DNA of 30,000 nt from Mesostigma viride. Taxonomy: Eukaryota; Streptophyta; Mesostigmatophyceae; Mesostigmatales; Mesostigmataceae. The position numbers and the translations under genes were made by a program. Below the pieces are notes generated by a model that worked only from the letters and a program-made list of their open reading frames with translations, did no database searches and had not been told where the DNA came from. The first letter of the stretch is position 1; every line of letters starts with the position of its first letter. Below, piece by piece: positions 17,949-26,946 of the stretch. Location of the stretch: NCBI GenBank assembly GCA_009746045.1, contig RPFO01001655.1:1-30000 (forward strand), written 5' to 3'.

Positions 17949-19148
17949 ATGGAGGTCCCCGCATCGTCTTCAGCTCTTGCCGCCGATTCTATTGATGCCC
18001 AGATTGCTGCAAACAAAATCGCCCACGACATTGTCGTCGCCAAGAACGCCGCTAACAAGCGATCCAAGACTTCGGAAGCAACTTCGGAAGCAACTCCGAT
18101 AGCTGCTGAAACCTCCTTGCCGGACGCCATTTCTTCCTCATTCTACATGCCAGGCCAGCGTTTGAGCCTGGCAGACATCGATACCTTACTCGCCTACAAT
18201 GACGCCGCTGTGACAAGCGTGCTGAAGCTCCGCAACGACAACGACGCCCCGATTCGCCACCCTAAGAGCGGCCAGGTTATGGAGGCTGCTTCGGATGAAT
18301 GGCCTCATTGGGATGAGCGCCAGCGTCGGCTTGCCTGTCTTATTTCGTGCTGCCCTGAACTTGTCGAGCTGCCGGCGACGACCATCGCCAGGCCAGCCCC
18401 CGCGACCGATGTTAACGTGCAGCTGCAGGACGTCGCACAGTCTTTTACGACCGTGCAGGGCGACATTAAGGTCCTGACGGAGGCGTCTGCAGCTGCGACG
18501 GCACAATTGCTGGAGCTGAAGAAAGCCATGGCAGCCCCCGCCAAAACTACCACGTTTGCCGACGTCACCGGCAAGCAGTTGACCACCATCGTTCAACAGG
18601 CGGCCAAGTCTGCAGCTACCGCTGCGGTCACCCAGAATGCAGTGCAGCAACGCCAGCGCAATATGGTAATCAAAGGCTTCCAGACAGGCGCGGCAGCACA
18701 TGAGACAGCGCACTCACTTGCCGAGGAGCTGCGCGGCCCAGCGTTTCTGGGGAAGATGCAGCTCCAGAACCGTGTTGTCATTGAACGAGCCATTCGGCTG
18801 CCAGGCCCTCCGGGCCTGGTCGTCGTCACCATGGCCTCCATGCACGACAAACGCCTCGTGCTGGGAGCACGTCGTCTGCTCCAGCCCGGCGACTTCAGCC
18901 TCGACGAGAACTACACGCCGGCTCAACTGAAGGCGAGGAGCGCGGTGTGGAACAGCACCATCATCCAGGGGGAGCGGCGTTGCCACCCTCCATCGCCTGA
19001 CTACGTATGCATTGAGTCGTCCCCCTCTTCTTCCCCCTCTTTTTCAACCTCCACCGGCGGGCCGCTTCGGCCACTTGCCGCTTTCTCTTGGCCTGTTTTT
19101 GCGCGATGTCAACGGGATTTTCCATGGTGGCTGTACTTTCGCTCGTAA
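17949..19148 (+). CDS. LINE ORF1-like protein
   Basis: An open frame of about 399 codons from ATG at 17949. The first part is Ala/Ser-rich and helical (DAQIAANKIAHDIVVAKNAA), followed by a predicted coiled-coil (VQLQDVAQSFTTVQGDIKVL). The C-terminal part, from about 18650, resembles the RNA-binding fold of L1-type ORF1 proteins: NMVIKGFQTG, RVVIERAIRLPGP, VVVTMASMHDKRLVLGARRL and FSLDENYTPAQLKARSAVWN. After about 19010 the frame becomes Ser/Pro-rich and non-homologous. Another frame looks more protein-like there, so the 3' end is probably shifted. I infer a LINE fragment nested in, or captured by, the CACTA element. No reverse transcriptase follows. Confidence 0.62.
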   Translation: MEVPASSSALAADSIDAQIAANKIAHDIVVAKNAANKRSKTSEATSEATPIAAETSLPDAISSSFYMPGQRLSLADIDTLLAYNDAAVTSVLKLRNDNDAPIRHPKSGQVMEAASDEWPHWDERQRRLACLISCCPELVELPATTIARPAPATDVNVQLQDVAQSFTTVQGDIKVLTEASAAATAQLLELKKAMAAPAKTTTFADVTGKQLTTIVQQAAKSAATAAVTQNAVQQRQRNMVIKGFQTGAAAHETAHSLAEELRGPAFLGKMQLQNRVVIERAIRLPGPPGLVVVTMASMHDKRLVLGARRLLQPGDFSLDENYTPAQLKARSAVWNSTIIQGERRCHPPSPDYVCIESSPSSSPSFSTSTGGPLRPLAAFSWPVFARCQRDFPWWLYFRS

Positions 19149-19295
19149 TTACGGGTGGTGCATTAAGCGCAGGCTTTCGACCTTCCCTTTCAACACCAAA
19201 CTACTCCATCATCTTGTGTAAGTTAGGGTCTTAGGGGCAGTGCAGCTTGTCTGGACGATAGATCATGCAGACAAGCACACGTGACCCTGACCGAA

Positions 19296-19442
19296 ATGAT
19301 TACCAAAAAAGGACAAATGATTACCGATTTTTACCGATGATTACACATGATTACACATGATTACACGTACATGATTACCAAAAAAGGACAAATGATTACC
19401 GATTTTTACCGATGATTACACATGATTACATATGATTACACC
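19296..19442. repeat. 75-bp tandem duplication rich in TGATTACA
   Basis: Two copies start at 19296 and 19371 with ATGATTACCAAAAAAGGAC, followed by several ATGATTACAC units. Confidence 0.85.
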
Positions 19443-20035
19443 CCCGTATTACATAGGAAGGTGTAACTATGTACTCCACCCTATGTACTCCAAGAGTACA
19501 TAGGGTGGCACACTATGTACTCCAAGAGTACATAGTCCGGAGTACATATGATCCGGGATTTCCGAATAGGGGACTGCCGACGCGGTGAGACACGCCCGTA
19601 TTACATAGGAAGGAGTGACTATGTACTCCACACTATGTACTCCAAGAGTACATAGGGTGGCACACTATGTACTCCAAGAGTACATAGTCCGGAGTACATA
19701 TGATCCGGGATTTCCGAATAGGGGACTGCCGACGCGGTGAGACACGCCCGTATTACATAGGAAGGAGTGACTATGTACTCCACACTATGTACTCCAAGAG
19801 TACATAGGGTGGCACACTATGTACTCCAAGAGTACATAGTGTGGAGTACATATGATCCGGGATTTCCGATTAGGGGACTGCCGACGCGGTGAGACACGCC
19901 CGTATTACTTAGGAAGGAGTGACTATGTACTCCACACTATGTACTCCAAGAGTACATAGGGTGGCACACTATGTACTCCAAGAGTACATAGTGTGGAGTA
20001 CATATGATCCGGGATTTCCGAATAGGGGACTGCCG
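19443..20035. repeat. 152-bp satellite, four copies, two hairpins each
   Basis: Copies start at 19443, 19595, 19747 and 19899 with CCCGTATTAC. Each contains two stem-loops with 10-bp arms CTATGTACTC and GAGTACATAG around CAA. It also has a GGAGTACATATGATCCGGG segment and a shared GGGGACTGCCGA end. The last copy is cut at about 20035. Confidence 0.92.
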
Positions 20036-21056
20036 AACTCGAGGCCCCCAGAGTACCAACTAGGCTGACTATCTAGGTACTCGAGTCACGACGCAGTGAG
20101 ATACGCCAAGCCGCCCGAAGCAGATCTCTGCATGCGCCACGTGTAACGAGGGTTCTGCTTGCGATTCGAATTGCGATGAGCCGTTGCAGACGCGCCGCCT
20201 AGATGTTTGAATTTCATCAACGAGCCTTGAACGAGCTGGTAAAGTTTGCCTGCCCTTGCATCACCTTGCGCTGGCTATGCCGATTGCAGTCCAGCCGACT
20301 GATAGTGGTGAAAGAATAAGCGCCCCCCTAAACCCGCATGATCACGATGCTTGAAGAAAAAAAAGCAAAAGGCGCACTAGGATGCATGACAAGCCCTTTT
20401 GGAGCCCCAGTTTAGCATGATTCGGTCATCCGTTTCCAGCCATCGGCAGCGCCAACTCCGATACAGCTTACTATGGCGTAGTCGGTAGCCAGCTACACCG
20501 CTTTTCTTGCCTTTGTTACTACGTGCAAACTTCAATTCGTTACATCGTGCGCCTGCGGCATATTTAAGAAAGCGGCTGCAAGCGCACCTTGCTGAGCCAG
20601 GTACACAATGTCTTCAGTCAGCGACCGCGTATGCATGCCACGTTTAGTCGCATCGAGTCGCGTAGACAATGCGTTCCGGATTAAATTGTTCACCGTTCAA
20701 TTGCTCAGCGCTGCCTGAATGCAGCGCGCTTTATTACTGATTCTGTCCTCTTTGCATGCATTGCAGTCGATTGTATGTTATTTTCACGTTGTCCATCTTT
20801 CCACTCGCTTTCATTGTTTACCAGATACAAAAAGTCTCCCACGAGGTAGGCGACACTTCAATCTCGCTTATTTTACACCTGGCACACCTGGGCTTCTCTG
20901 TATGTGCCGATGCCCATCGTAAGTTGTTGAACGTTTTTTGCCCTCCATGGTTGCCAATTTTACTAGGAGTTCTTAGGAGCTCTCTCTCCATTGACTTCTC
21001 TGTCTCTTTTGCTTTGGCCATGCCATGTTAGTGTAATGTCTTCCTTGCTGCCATGC
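20036..21056. other. Non-coding part of the CACTA element
   Basis: No gene is supported. The first 65 bp repeat part of the satellite edge with inverted ACTCGAG and CTCGAGT. The rest appears unique in this window. Short open frames near 20719-21031 lack coding character. Confidence 0.45.
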
Positions 21057-23120
21057 TAGCGGGCCCACGTGCTTGTTCCTTGTCAAAGTAGGGAGGCTCG
21101 CGGGGTGGGTGGCTGGTCATGCTTGTACCTTATCAAGGGAGGGGCCCACGTAGGGTAGGTGGGTGGGCATGCGTGTACCTTGTCAAGGGAGGGATTCACG
21201 TATGGTAGGTGGGTGCACGAGCTTGGTCCTTGTCAAGAGGCACATACGTAGGGTAGGTGAGTGCACGTGCTTGTTACTGGTCAGGGGAGGCATGGATGTG
21301 GGGTAGGCATGTGCACGTGCTTATTCCTTGTCAAGGGAGGGACGCACGTAGTGTAGGTGAGTTCATGTGCTTGTTCCTTGTCAAAGGAGGGGTGCACACA
21401 GGGTGGGTGGGTGCACGTGCTCGTTCCTTGTCAAGGGAGGCATGCATGTGGGGTAGGCATGTGCACGTGCTTGTTTCATGTCAAGGGAGGGATGCAGGTA
21501 GGGTAGGTGGGTGGGCTTGCTTGTTCCTTGTCAAGGGAGGGATGCACGTACGGTAGATGAGTGCACATGCTTGTTCCTTGTCAAAGGAGGGGGGCATGTG
21601 GAGTAGGAATGTGCACATGGTTGTTCCATGTCAAGGGAGGGATGCAGGTAGGGTAGGTGGGTGGGCATGCTTGTACCTTATCAAGGGAGGGGCGGACATA
21701 GGGTTAGTGGGTGCACGTGCTTGTTCGATGTCAAAGGAGGGACGCATGTGGGGTAGGCATGTGCACATGCTTGTTCCATGTCACAGGAGGGATGCACGTA
21801 GGGTAGGTGGGTGCACGTGCTTGTTACTGGTCAGGGGAGGCATGGATGTGGGGTAGGCATGTGCACGTGCCTATTCCTTGTCAAGGGAGGGACGCGCGTA
21901 GTGTAGGTGAGTTCATGTGCTTGTTCCTTGTCAAAGGAGGGGTGCACACAGGGTGGGTGGGTGCACGTGCTCGTTCGATTCTTGTCAAGGGAGGCATGCA
22001 TGTGGGGTAGGCATGTGCACGTGCTTGTTCCTTGTCAAAGGAGGGGTGCACATAGGGTAGGTGGGTGCACGTGCCCGTTCGATTCTTGTCAAGGGAGGCA
22101 TGCATGTGGGGTGGGGCATGTGCACGTGCTTGTTCCTTGTCAAGGGAGGGACGCACGTAGTGTAGGTGAGTTCATGTGCTTGTTCCTTGTCAAAGGAGGG
22201 GTGCACATAGGGTGGGTGGGTGCACGTGCTCGTTCCTTGTCAAGGGAGGCATGCATGTGGGGTAGGCATGTGCACGTGCTTGTTTCATGTCAAGGGAGGG
22301 ATGCAGGTAGGGTAGGTGGGTGGGCTTGCTTGTTCCTTGTCAAGGGAGGGATGCACGTGCGGTAGATGAGTGCACATGCTTGTTCCTTGTCAAAGGAGGG
22401 GGGCATGTGGAGTAGGAATGTGCACATGGTTGTTCCATGTCGAGGGAGGGATGCAGGTAGGGTAGGTGGGTGGGCATGCTTGTACCTTATCAAGGGAGGG
22501 GCGGACATCGGGTAGGTGGGTGCACGTGCTTGGTCCTTGCCAAGGGAGGGATTCACGTACGGTAGGTGAGTGCACATGCGTGTTCCTTGTCGAAGGAGGG
22601 GGGCACTTAGGGTAGGTGGGTGCACGTGCTTGTTGCTTGTCAAGAGGCACGTACATAGGGTTGGTGGGTGCACGTGCTTGTTCCGTGTCACAGGAGGGAT
22701 GCACGTAGGGTAGGTGGGTGCACGTGCTTGTTACTGGTCAGGGGAGGCATGGATGTGGGGTAGGCATGTGCACGTGCCTATTCCTTGTCAAGGGAGGGAC
22801 GCGCGTAGTGTAGGTGAGTTCATGTGCTTGTTCCTTGTCAAAGGAGGGGTGCACACAGGGTGGGTGGGTGCACGTGCTCGTTCGATTCTTGTCAAGGGAG
22901 GCATGCATGTGGGGTAGGCATGTACACGTGCTTGTTCCTTGTCAAAGGAGGGGTGCACATAGGGTAGGTGGGTGCACGTGCCCGTTCGATTCTTGTCAAG
23001 GGAGGCATGCATGTGGGGTAGGGCATGTGCACGTGCTTGTTCCTTGTCAAGGGAGGGACACAACAGGGTATGTGGGTGGTTTTGCTGGTTCCTTGCCATG
23101 GGAGGGACGTAATAGGGTAG
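21057..23120. repeat. 50-bp minisatellite, about 41 copies
   Basis: The unit contains GTGCACGTGCTTGTTCC and TTGTCAAGGGAGGGATGCAC, with 48-54 bp variants. Blocks recur at higher order: 21807 onward matches 22714 onward (907 bp) nearly exactly for over 200 bp, and the 21319-21640 block recurs near 22125-22440. Reading frames on both strands are repeat artefacts. Confidence 0.92.
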
Positions 23121-23124
23121 GTGA

Positions 23125-23400
23125 GTGCACGCATCATTTTTTTCCTTATTCTCAGCCCATCAACTAGAACTTTCAGCTGCCAGTCCTCACTAGTCTACGA
23201 CCGTAACTGCATTCGGGTTCATGTTAAATACGTTGCGTTTTTCTTGGACGGCATGGAAGATGCTGTCATTTTCAAGAGAGGGATGCACGTACGTATTGGT
23301 GGTGGTGCACGCATCGTCCCTTTTCTTACTAGTTGCCTGTGTACTAGAAATTTCAACTGCTATTCCTCGCTACCGTATGGCCGTAACTGCATTCGGGGCA
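23125..23400. repeat. Diverged direct duplication of about 181 bp
   Basis: Segments starting GCACGCATC at about 23125 and 23306 both end in CCGTAACTGCATTCGGG. They differ at many positions inside. Confidence 0.6.
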
Positions 23401-23869
23401 TTTTGCGTTTTTTATGAGTGCGTGACAGTTGCTGTCTTACTTGGACAAAGGCGGAATGAACTGCAGGCAATCCGGAATGATTAAGACGGGAAGTTGGTCA
23501 ACTCGCACCAAAAGCGGAGCCGCCACATGGACGGCGGTACCTTTCAAATCAACATGGGCGATTACCCCTGGCCGAGCGGACTTGAGGGTGACAACAGCTT
23601 CAAGACGCCACCCTCATCGGCCAAGGTTCTACTGCCGTAACGGCTTAATTTATTACCTAAGATGTTCCGTGAACTTCATGTGCGTCATCTCCACGATTTC
23701 ATCATGAAGCCCACGTTGACAACATCGGATGGAAGTGATTCGTGCAATTGATTATTAATGACTTCTTAAACATTTTAATGAAATGCCTAATTCAAAAATG
23801 CATCTTGAAAAGCACCATATCATGCAAGCCACTCACCATAGCCGGGGTCAATGCATTTTAGAATTCGGG
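23401..23869. other. Non-coding part of the CACTA element
   Basis: No gene recognised. It links the satellites to the right subterminal repeats. Confidence 0.4.
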
Positions 23870-24366
23870 GCCATAACCCGGACAGGCTGCGTTGTAGGCA
23901 TGGGTTACTACTATTACTGGGGCATAACCGGCCCCGTAACCACCGCAGTAGCCAGGGTCAACTACTGGGCCGTAACTACTGCAGGTTACGGGACGGTTGA
24001 CGGACCCGTAACCAGGCCAGTAGCCAGGCCCGGTTATCAGAACTGGTCCCGTAACCATGCCGGTAACCCATCCCGGTTCTCAGAACTGGTCCCGTAACCA
24101 TGCCAGTTTACCGCCCGGTAACTTCTACTTGGGCCGTAACCATGACCGTAACCCAGATAGGTTACGGGCATGGTTACGGCTCCGGTAAAAGTTACCGCCC
24201 AGTAAACGTTCCGGTAACTATTACCGCCCGGTAACCATTACCGGCCGGTATTTAGTCTGTCGCGTTTAAGGTTACCGGCCGGTAACCTGGCCGGTAACCA
24301 TAAACGTACATGGTTACTGGCCAGTAACCGCCCCGGTAACCTCAACCGGGGCGTTTACGCCCCGTA
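23870..24366. repeat. Right subterminal repeats of the CACTA element
   Basis: Dense CCCGTAACC, CCGGTAAC and GGTTACCGG motifs in both orientations, including GGTTACCGGCCGGTAACC near 24271-24288. This mirrors the left end at 13524-13850. Confidence 0.82.
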
Positions 24367-24382
24367 AAATTAACTCCTAGTG
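24367..24382 (-). repeat. Right terminal inverted repeat
   Basis: AAATTAACTCCTAGTG, the exact reverse complement of 13508-13523. Confidence 0.93.
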
Positions 24383-24384
24383 TG

Positions 24385-25289
24385 ATGAGAAGATGAACCC
24401 TTGGAGTGATCCAACACTTCGTGATCTTTTGTTCGAAGTCATGGGGCGGAGCCTTCGAGGCAAAAGGTTAAAGGGGAAAGAAATTGCATCTCTTTTCGAC
24501 ACCTTTGAGTTGCTTGTTACCGAGTGCGGGTCAACGATACCGGACGCAGCGGATGTTACAGCTTATGTTCCTCGAAGCCTGCTCGTCTGGATCAAGCTGT
24601 CTTGTGCGACCAAACAGTACTGCAAGGACACGAGACAGCACCCATTGTCACACGAGTATTTTGACATCATCATATCTGTCTGCAGGTGGGAAATGTACCA
24701 GGTCCTAGAGCAGGGGAAGACAGGTGAGGATTGGGACACCTCCCCGCTGACGGAAACGGATGTCAATCTGCTCTTGAAGAAAGGGTTCAAGGCTGCACAG
24801 TTCGACTGGGATGTCTTCGGCGACTTTCTGATCGCCATGGACCACTCGGTATCTCCCGAGTTGTTCAGGGCTGGTTCGGAAGTGATTGAAGATTTGGATG
24901 GGGTTAGATCGCACTTCCTTTCGTCGTATTCAGTGTGGATGGCGCAGTTTAGGGTGAACCCAGACCCTATTCTTCCGAGTCGAGCTGTTGAATTGTTTCT
25001 TCAGTTGTGCGAGGATGAGATCCTGCGTTTTCGTCAGAGTGGGGAGTTCGACATGGCCGGACAGTATGAGCCCCCACGAAAGGAGGTTGTCGCATGGCTT
25101 GAGTACAAGGGGATCGACGACTGCCTGTCGTTAGTGACGGCGAACATAAACGAGAAATCATGGAGTCAGGACATGCTATCTCACTTGTTTTTTCTTCGGA
25201 CGTTTTTCGAAAACGAACTGAGCCACACAACTCCATCTGAGATGTGGCCGATCGGACAAGTGTTGCGGGAGTGGAGATTTGACATTGAG
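24385..25289 (+). CDS. Large plus-strand gene, exon 4, 3' half after the transposon
   Basis: Joined to the GTCTG end at 13507 this reads SDEKMNPWSDPTLRDLLFEV and stays open to GAG|GTAATT at 25289, about 301 codons, phase 0. The ATG at 24393 is internal methionine, not a real start. The segment is mostly helical by composition (LDTFELLVTEC-like blocks, DWDVFGDFLIAMDHSVSPEL, ELFLQLCEDEILRFRQSGEF) and has ordinary codon use, suggesting a conserved globular domain. I do not recognise the family. With the first half the exon would encode about 356 residues. Confidence 0.8.
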
Positions 25290-25406
25290 GTAATTATTGA
25301 CATTTGTGTACATTTTTATTCAGTCCGTTTAGATTAGTGTTGTGTATTTCTTTTGTTGAAAATTGTTACTAACGATGAACGCATTTCTTGCTCTACTTCC
25401 CGCCAG

Positions 25407-25628
25407 GAGGGTGACATTCCATGTTTTGAGGGACAAAGTCCTTCAGCGTGGAACCCGGAGGTAAGCAAATGCCGCTAAAGGTTCGGGTCGATTTGTGAAG
25501 ATAGGATATTCAAGAAATACTTCCTGTTTTGACTGACTTTGTATATTTATCTGAACGCACGTTTTGTCTTGCAGGACGACGATCAACATTTCGAAGAGGT
25601 CGAAGGGATGGGGACGGAGAACGTAGAG
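25407..25628 (+). CDS. Large plus-strand gene, two 54-bp acidic exons
   Basis: Exons 25407-25460 (EGDIPCFEGQSPSAWNPE) and 25575-25628 (DDDQHFEEVEGMGTENVE) are each exactly 18 codons. Both are phase 0 and both end in GAG before GTAAGC or GTAGGA. The introns 25290-25406 and 25461-25574 are the only two in the gene without a clear palindrome copy. The pair lengthens an acidic linker that continues in the next exon. Confidence 0.7.
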
Positions 25629-25669
25629 GTAGGAAATTTGGTTCATTTTACTGTTCAAGCCCAGGGTTG

Positions 25670-25689
25670 GGGTCGCTCCGCAGAGCAAC
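25670..25689. repeat. Palindrome copy in intron 25629-25759
   Basis: GGGTCGCTC left arm, CGCA centre, GAGCAAC partial right arm. The 3' side is eroded. Confidence 0.75.
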
Positions 25690-25759
25690 GTTAAAACAAA
25701 ATTAATGCTCGTTTTTTTTATGTCATCGTCTGAATTATTATTATTTTTTTTTCATGCAG

Positions 25760-25894
25760 GAGGTGGACGAGAAGGAAGAGGAGGAGAAGGAGCAGGAGGT
25801 GGACGAGGAGGAAGAGGAGGAGGAGCACGAGGAGGAGGAGGAGGAGGAAGAAAATGAGCCCGAGCCAACTCCGAAGGGGAAGGGGAAGGCAAAG
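25760..25894 (+). CDS. Large plus-strand gene, poly-glutamate exon
   Basis: 45 codons, phase 0, after TTCATGCAG and ending GCAAAG|GTTTGT. It is almost entirely Glu with Asp, Lys and His (EVDEKEEEEKEQEVDEEEEE and onward), then NEPEPTPKGKGKAK. This fits an acidic tail or linker of a nuclear or chromatin-linked protein, but the composition alone gives no function. Confidence 0.72.
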
Positions 25895-25929
25895 GTTTGT
25901 GCAATGTTTTTTAAGTTTATAACGCTGAA

Positions 25930-25949
25930 GGTCGCGCTGCAGAGCTAGG
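25930..25949. repeat. Palindrome copy in intron 25895-26028
   Basis: GGTCGCGC left arm, TGCA centre, GAGCTAGG right arm (partly decayed). Confidence 0.75.
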
Positions 25950-26028
25950 ATGCCAGAGTGCAGATTATTCTTCTTAATACATTTCGCTTCATGTGTATGT
26001 TGTGTGTTGTTGGTATACCTTCCAGCAG

Positions 26029-26543
26029 GCTAAAAAAAGGGCGACGACGACACTCCAAGCAGCTTACCTAAAGCTTATTGCCAGAAGGAAGAAGGTGCAG
26101 ACTGCCTGTGATATTGGCGAACTCATCCTAGGCAATCCCCCTAAGGATGTTACGATGGGTGCCGGGGAGTTTCGCAAGTATCTCACCCAACTACGCGTTG
26201 AGGCGGCGGCCGATTTCGCAATGCAAGGCGCCGACACCTTCAACGGTGACCTGGCCTATGATTTTGTCAACCAAGTCAAGTCCAAGGGCACCGAAAAGTT
26301 CAAGTGGAAACCAAAGGCGTACACGGAGGCGAAGGTGGACAAGGTCATCAAGTTCATGAAGTGGGATCTCAAGAGAAGGGATCGTGAACGGGCGAAGCTG
26401 CTTGAGGGTCAGGCAAAAGATTCCAAAAAGAAGAGGGATGCGGATAAAAAGGAGAAGGGGAAGGATAAGGGGGAGGATGACGCGGCCGGGGGGAGAAGGG
26501 CGGGAAGGGAAAGAAGGGGAAGAAGGCGGGAGAAAAGGAAGAG
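26029..26543 (+). CDS. Large plus-strand gene, exon 8, with apparent 1-base loss
   Basis: The acceptor region TTCCAGCAG offers two AGs 3 bp apart, so the exon starts at 26026 or 26029. The frame reads AKKRATTTLQAAYLKLIARR, then helical segments including EFRKYLTQLRVEAAADFAMQ and DKVIKFMKWDLKRRDRERAK, and a Lys-rich tail. Exon length to the donor GAAGAG|GTGCG is not a multiple of three. The tail is clearly homologous to the next exon, which reads EKGGKGKKGKKAGEKE. One more G in the run 26488-26493 would align both frames and restore phase 0. Either this allele is frameshifted or the run is a sequencing error. Confidence 0.7.
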
Positions 26544-26574
26544 GTGCGTTTTTTGCGGAATTGTAGATTTAGAG

Positions 26575-26596
26575 GGGTAGCTCTGTGGAGTGAACC
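26575..26596. repeat. Palindrome copy in intron 26544-26714
   Basis: GGGTAGCTC left arm, TGTG centre, GAGTGAACC right arm. Confidence 0.85.
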
Positions 26597-26714
26597 TTTT
26601 TACCTTCTCCGTTCTTTGCACCCTATTCGGAATTTTTTGTCTGCACGCCGACTATTTGCAAACGTTAAACTATTTATTGTTTTCCTGTCTCATCTTGTCA
26701 ATGCCTTCCTCCAG

Positions 26715-26777
26715 GGTGGCGAGGGGGAGAAAGGCGGAAAAGGAAAGAAGGGGAAGAAGGCGGGAGAAAAGGAAGCG
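26715..26777 (+). CDS. Large plus-strand gene, exon 9, duplicated Lys/Gly-rich exon
   Basis: 21 codons, phase 0, after CTTCCTCCAG and before GAAGCG|GTGCG. It reads GGEGEKGGKGKKGKKAGEKE plus Ala. Its last 60 bases match the end of the previous exon, and the introns on either side (26544-26714 and 26778-26946) match each other along their length. Exon and intron were therefore duplicated together as a unit of about 235 bp. Confidence 0.75.
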
Positions 26778-26805
26778 GTGCGTTTTTGGTGATTTAGATT
26801 CAGAG

Positions 26806-26827
26806 GGGTAGCTCCGTGGAGTGACCC
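26806..26827. repeat. Palindrome copy in intron 26778-26946
   Basis: GGGTAGCTC left arm, CGTG centre, GAGTGACCC right arm. It is the duplicate of the copy at 26575-26596, but with an intact right arm. Confidence 0.88.
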
Positions 26828-26946
26828 TTTTTACCTTCTGTGTTCTTAGCACCCTACTCTGAGATTTTCCTACGCTCGCGGACTATATGCATACGTTAAA
26901 CTATTTATTGCTTTCTTGTCTCATGTTCGTCAATGCCTTCGTTCAG

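Larger units (their letters stand above)
13508..24382. mobile_element. CACTA-type DNA transposon, 10.9 kb, inserted in an exon
   Basis: Perfect 16-bp terminal inverted repeats begin CACTAGGAGTTAATTT (13508-13523 and 24367-24382). The flanks on both sides carry TG (13506-13507 and 24383-24384), read as a 2-bp target duplication. CACTA/EnSpm elements usually duplicate 3 bp, though 2-4 bp is reported for the superfamily. Just inside both ends are dense GTTAC/GGTAAC inverted motifs, the expected layout of transposase-binding subterminal repeats. No intact transposase is seen, so the copy is probably non-autonomous. It carries remnants of an intron-containing gene, a LINE ORF1-like frame and several satellites. 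It lacks the intron palindrome that is common on both sides of it. Confidence 0.85.

Noticed and set aside
21257-23167. Several frames of 60-150 codons with repeated HVHVLVPCQG or PPLTRNKHVH motifs
   Set aside because: They follow the 50-bp minisatellite on both strands and break wherever unit length varies.
24393-24395. ATG as the start of an independent gene after the transposon
   Set aside because: The frame continues upstream across the insertion point into the left half-exon. The Met is internal.
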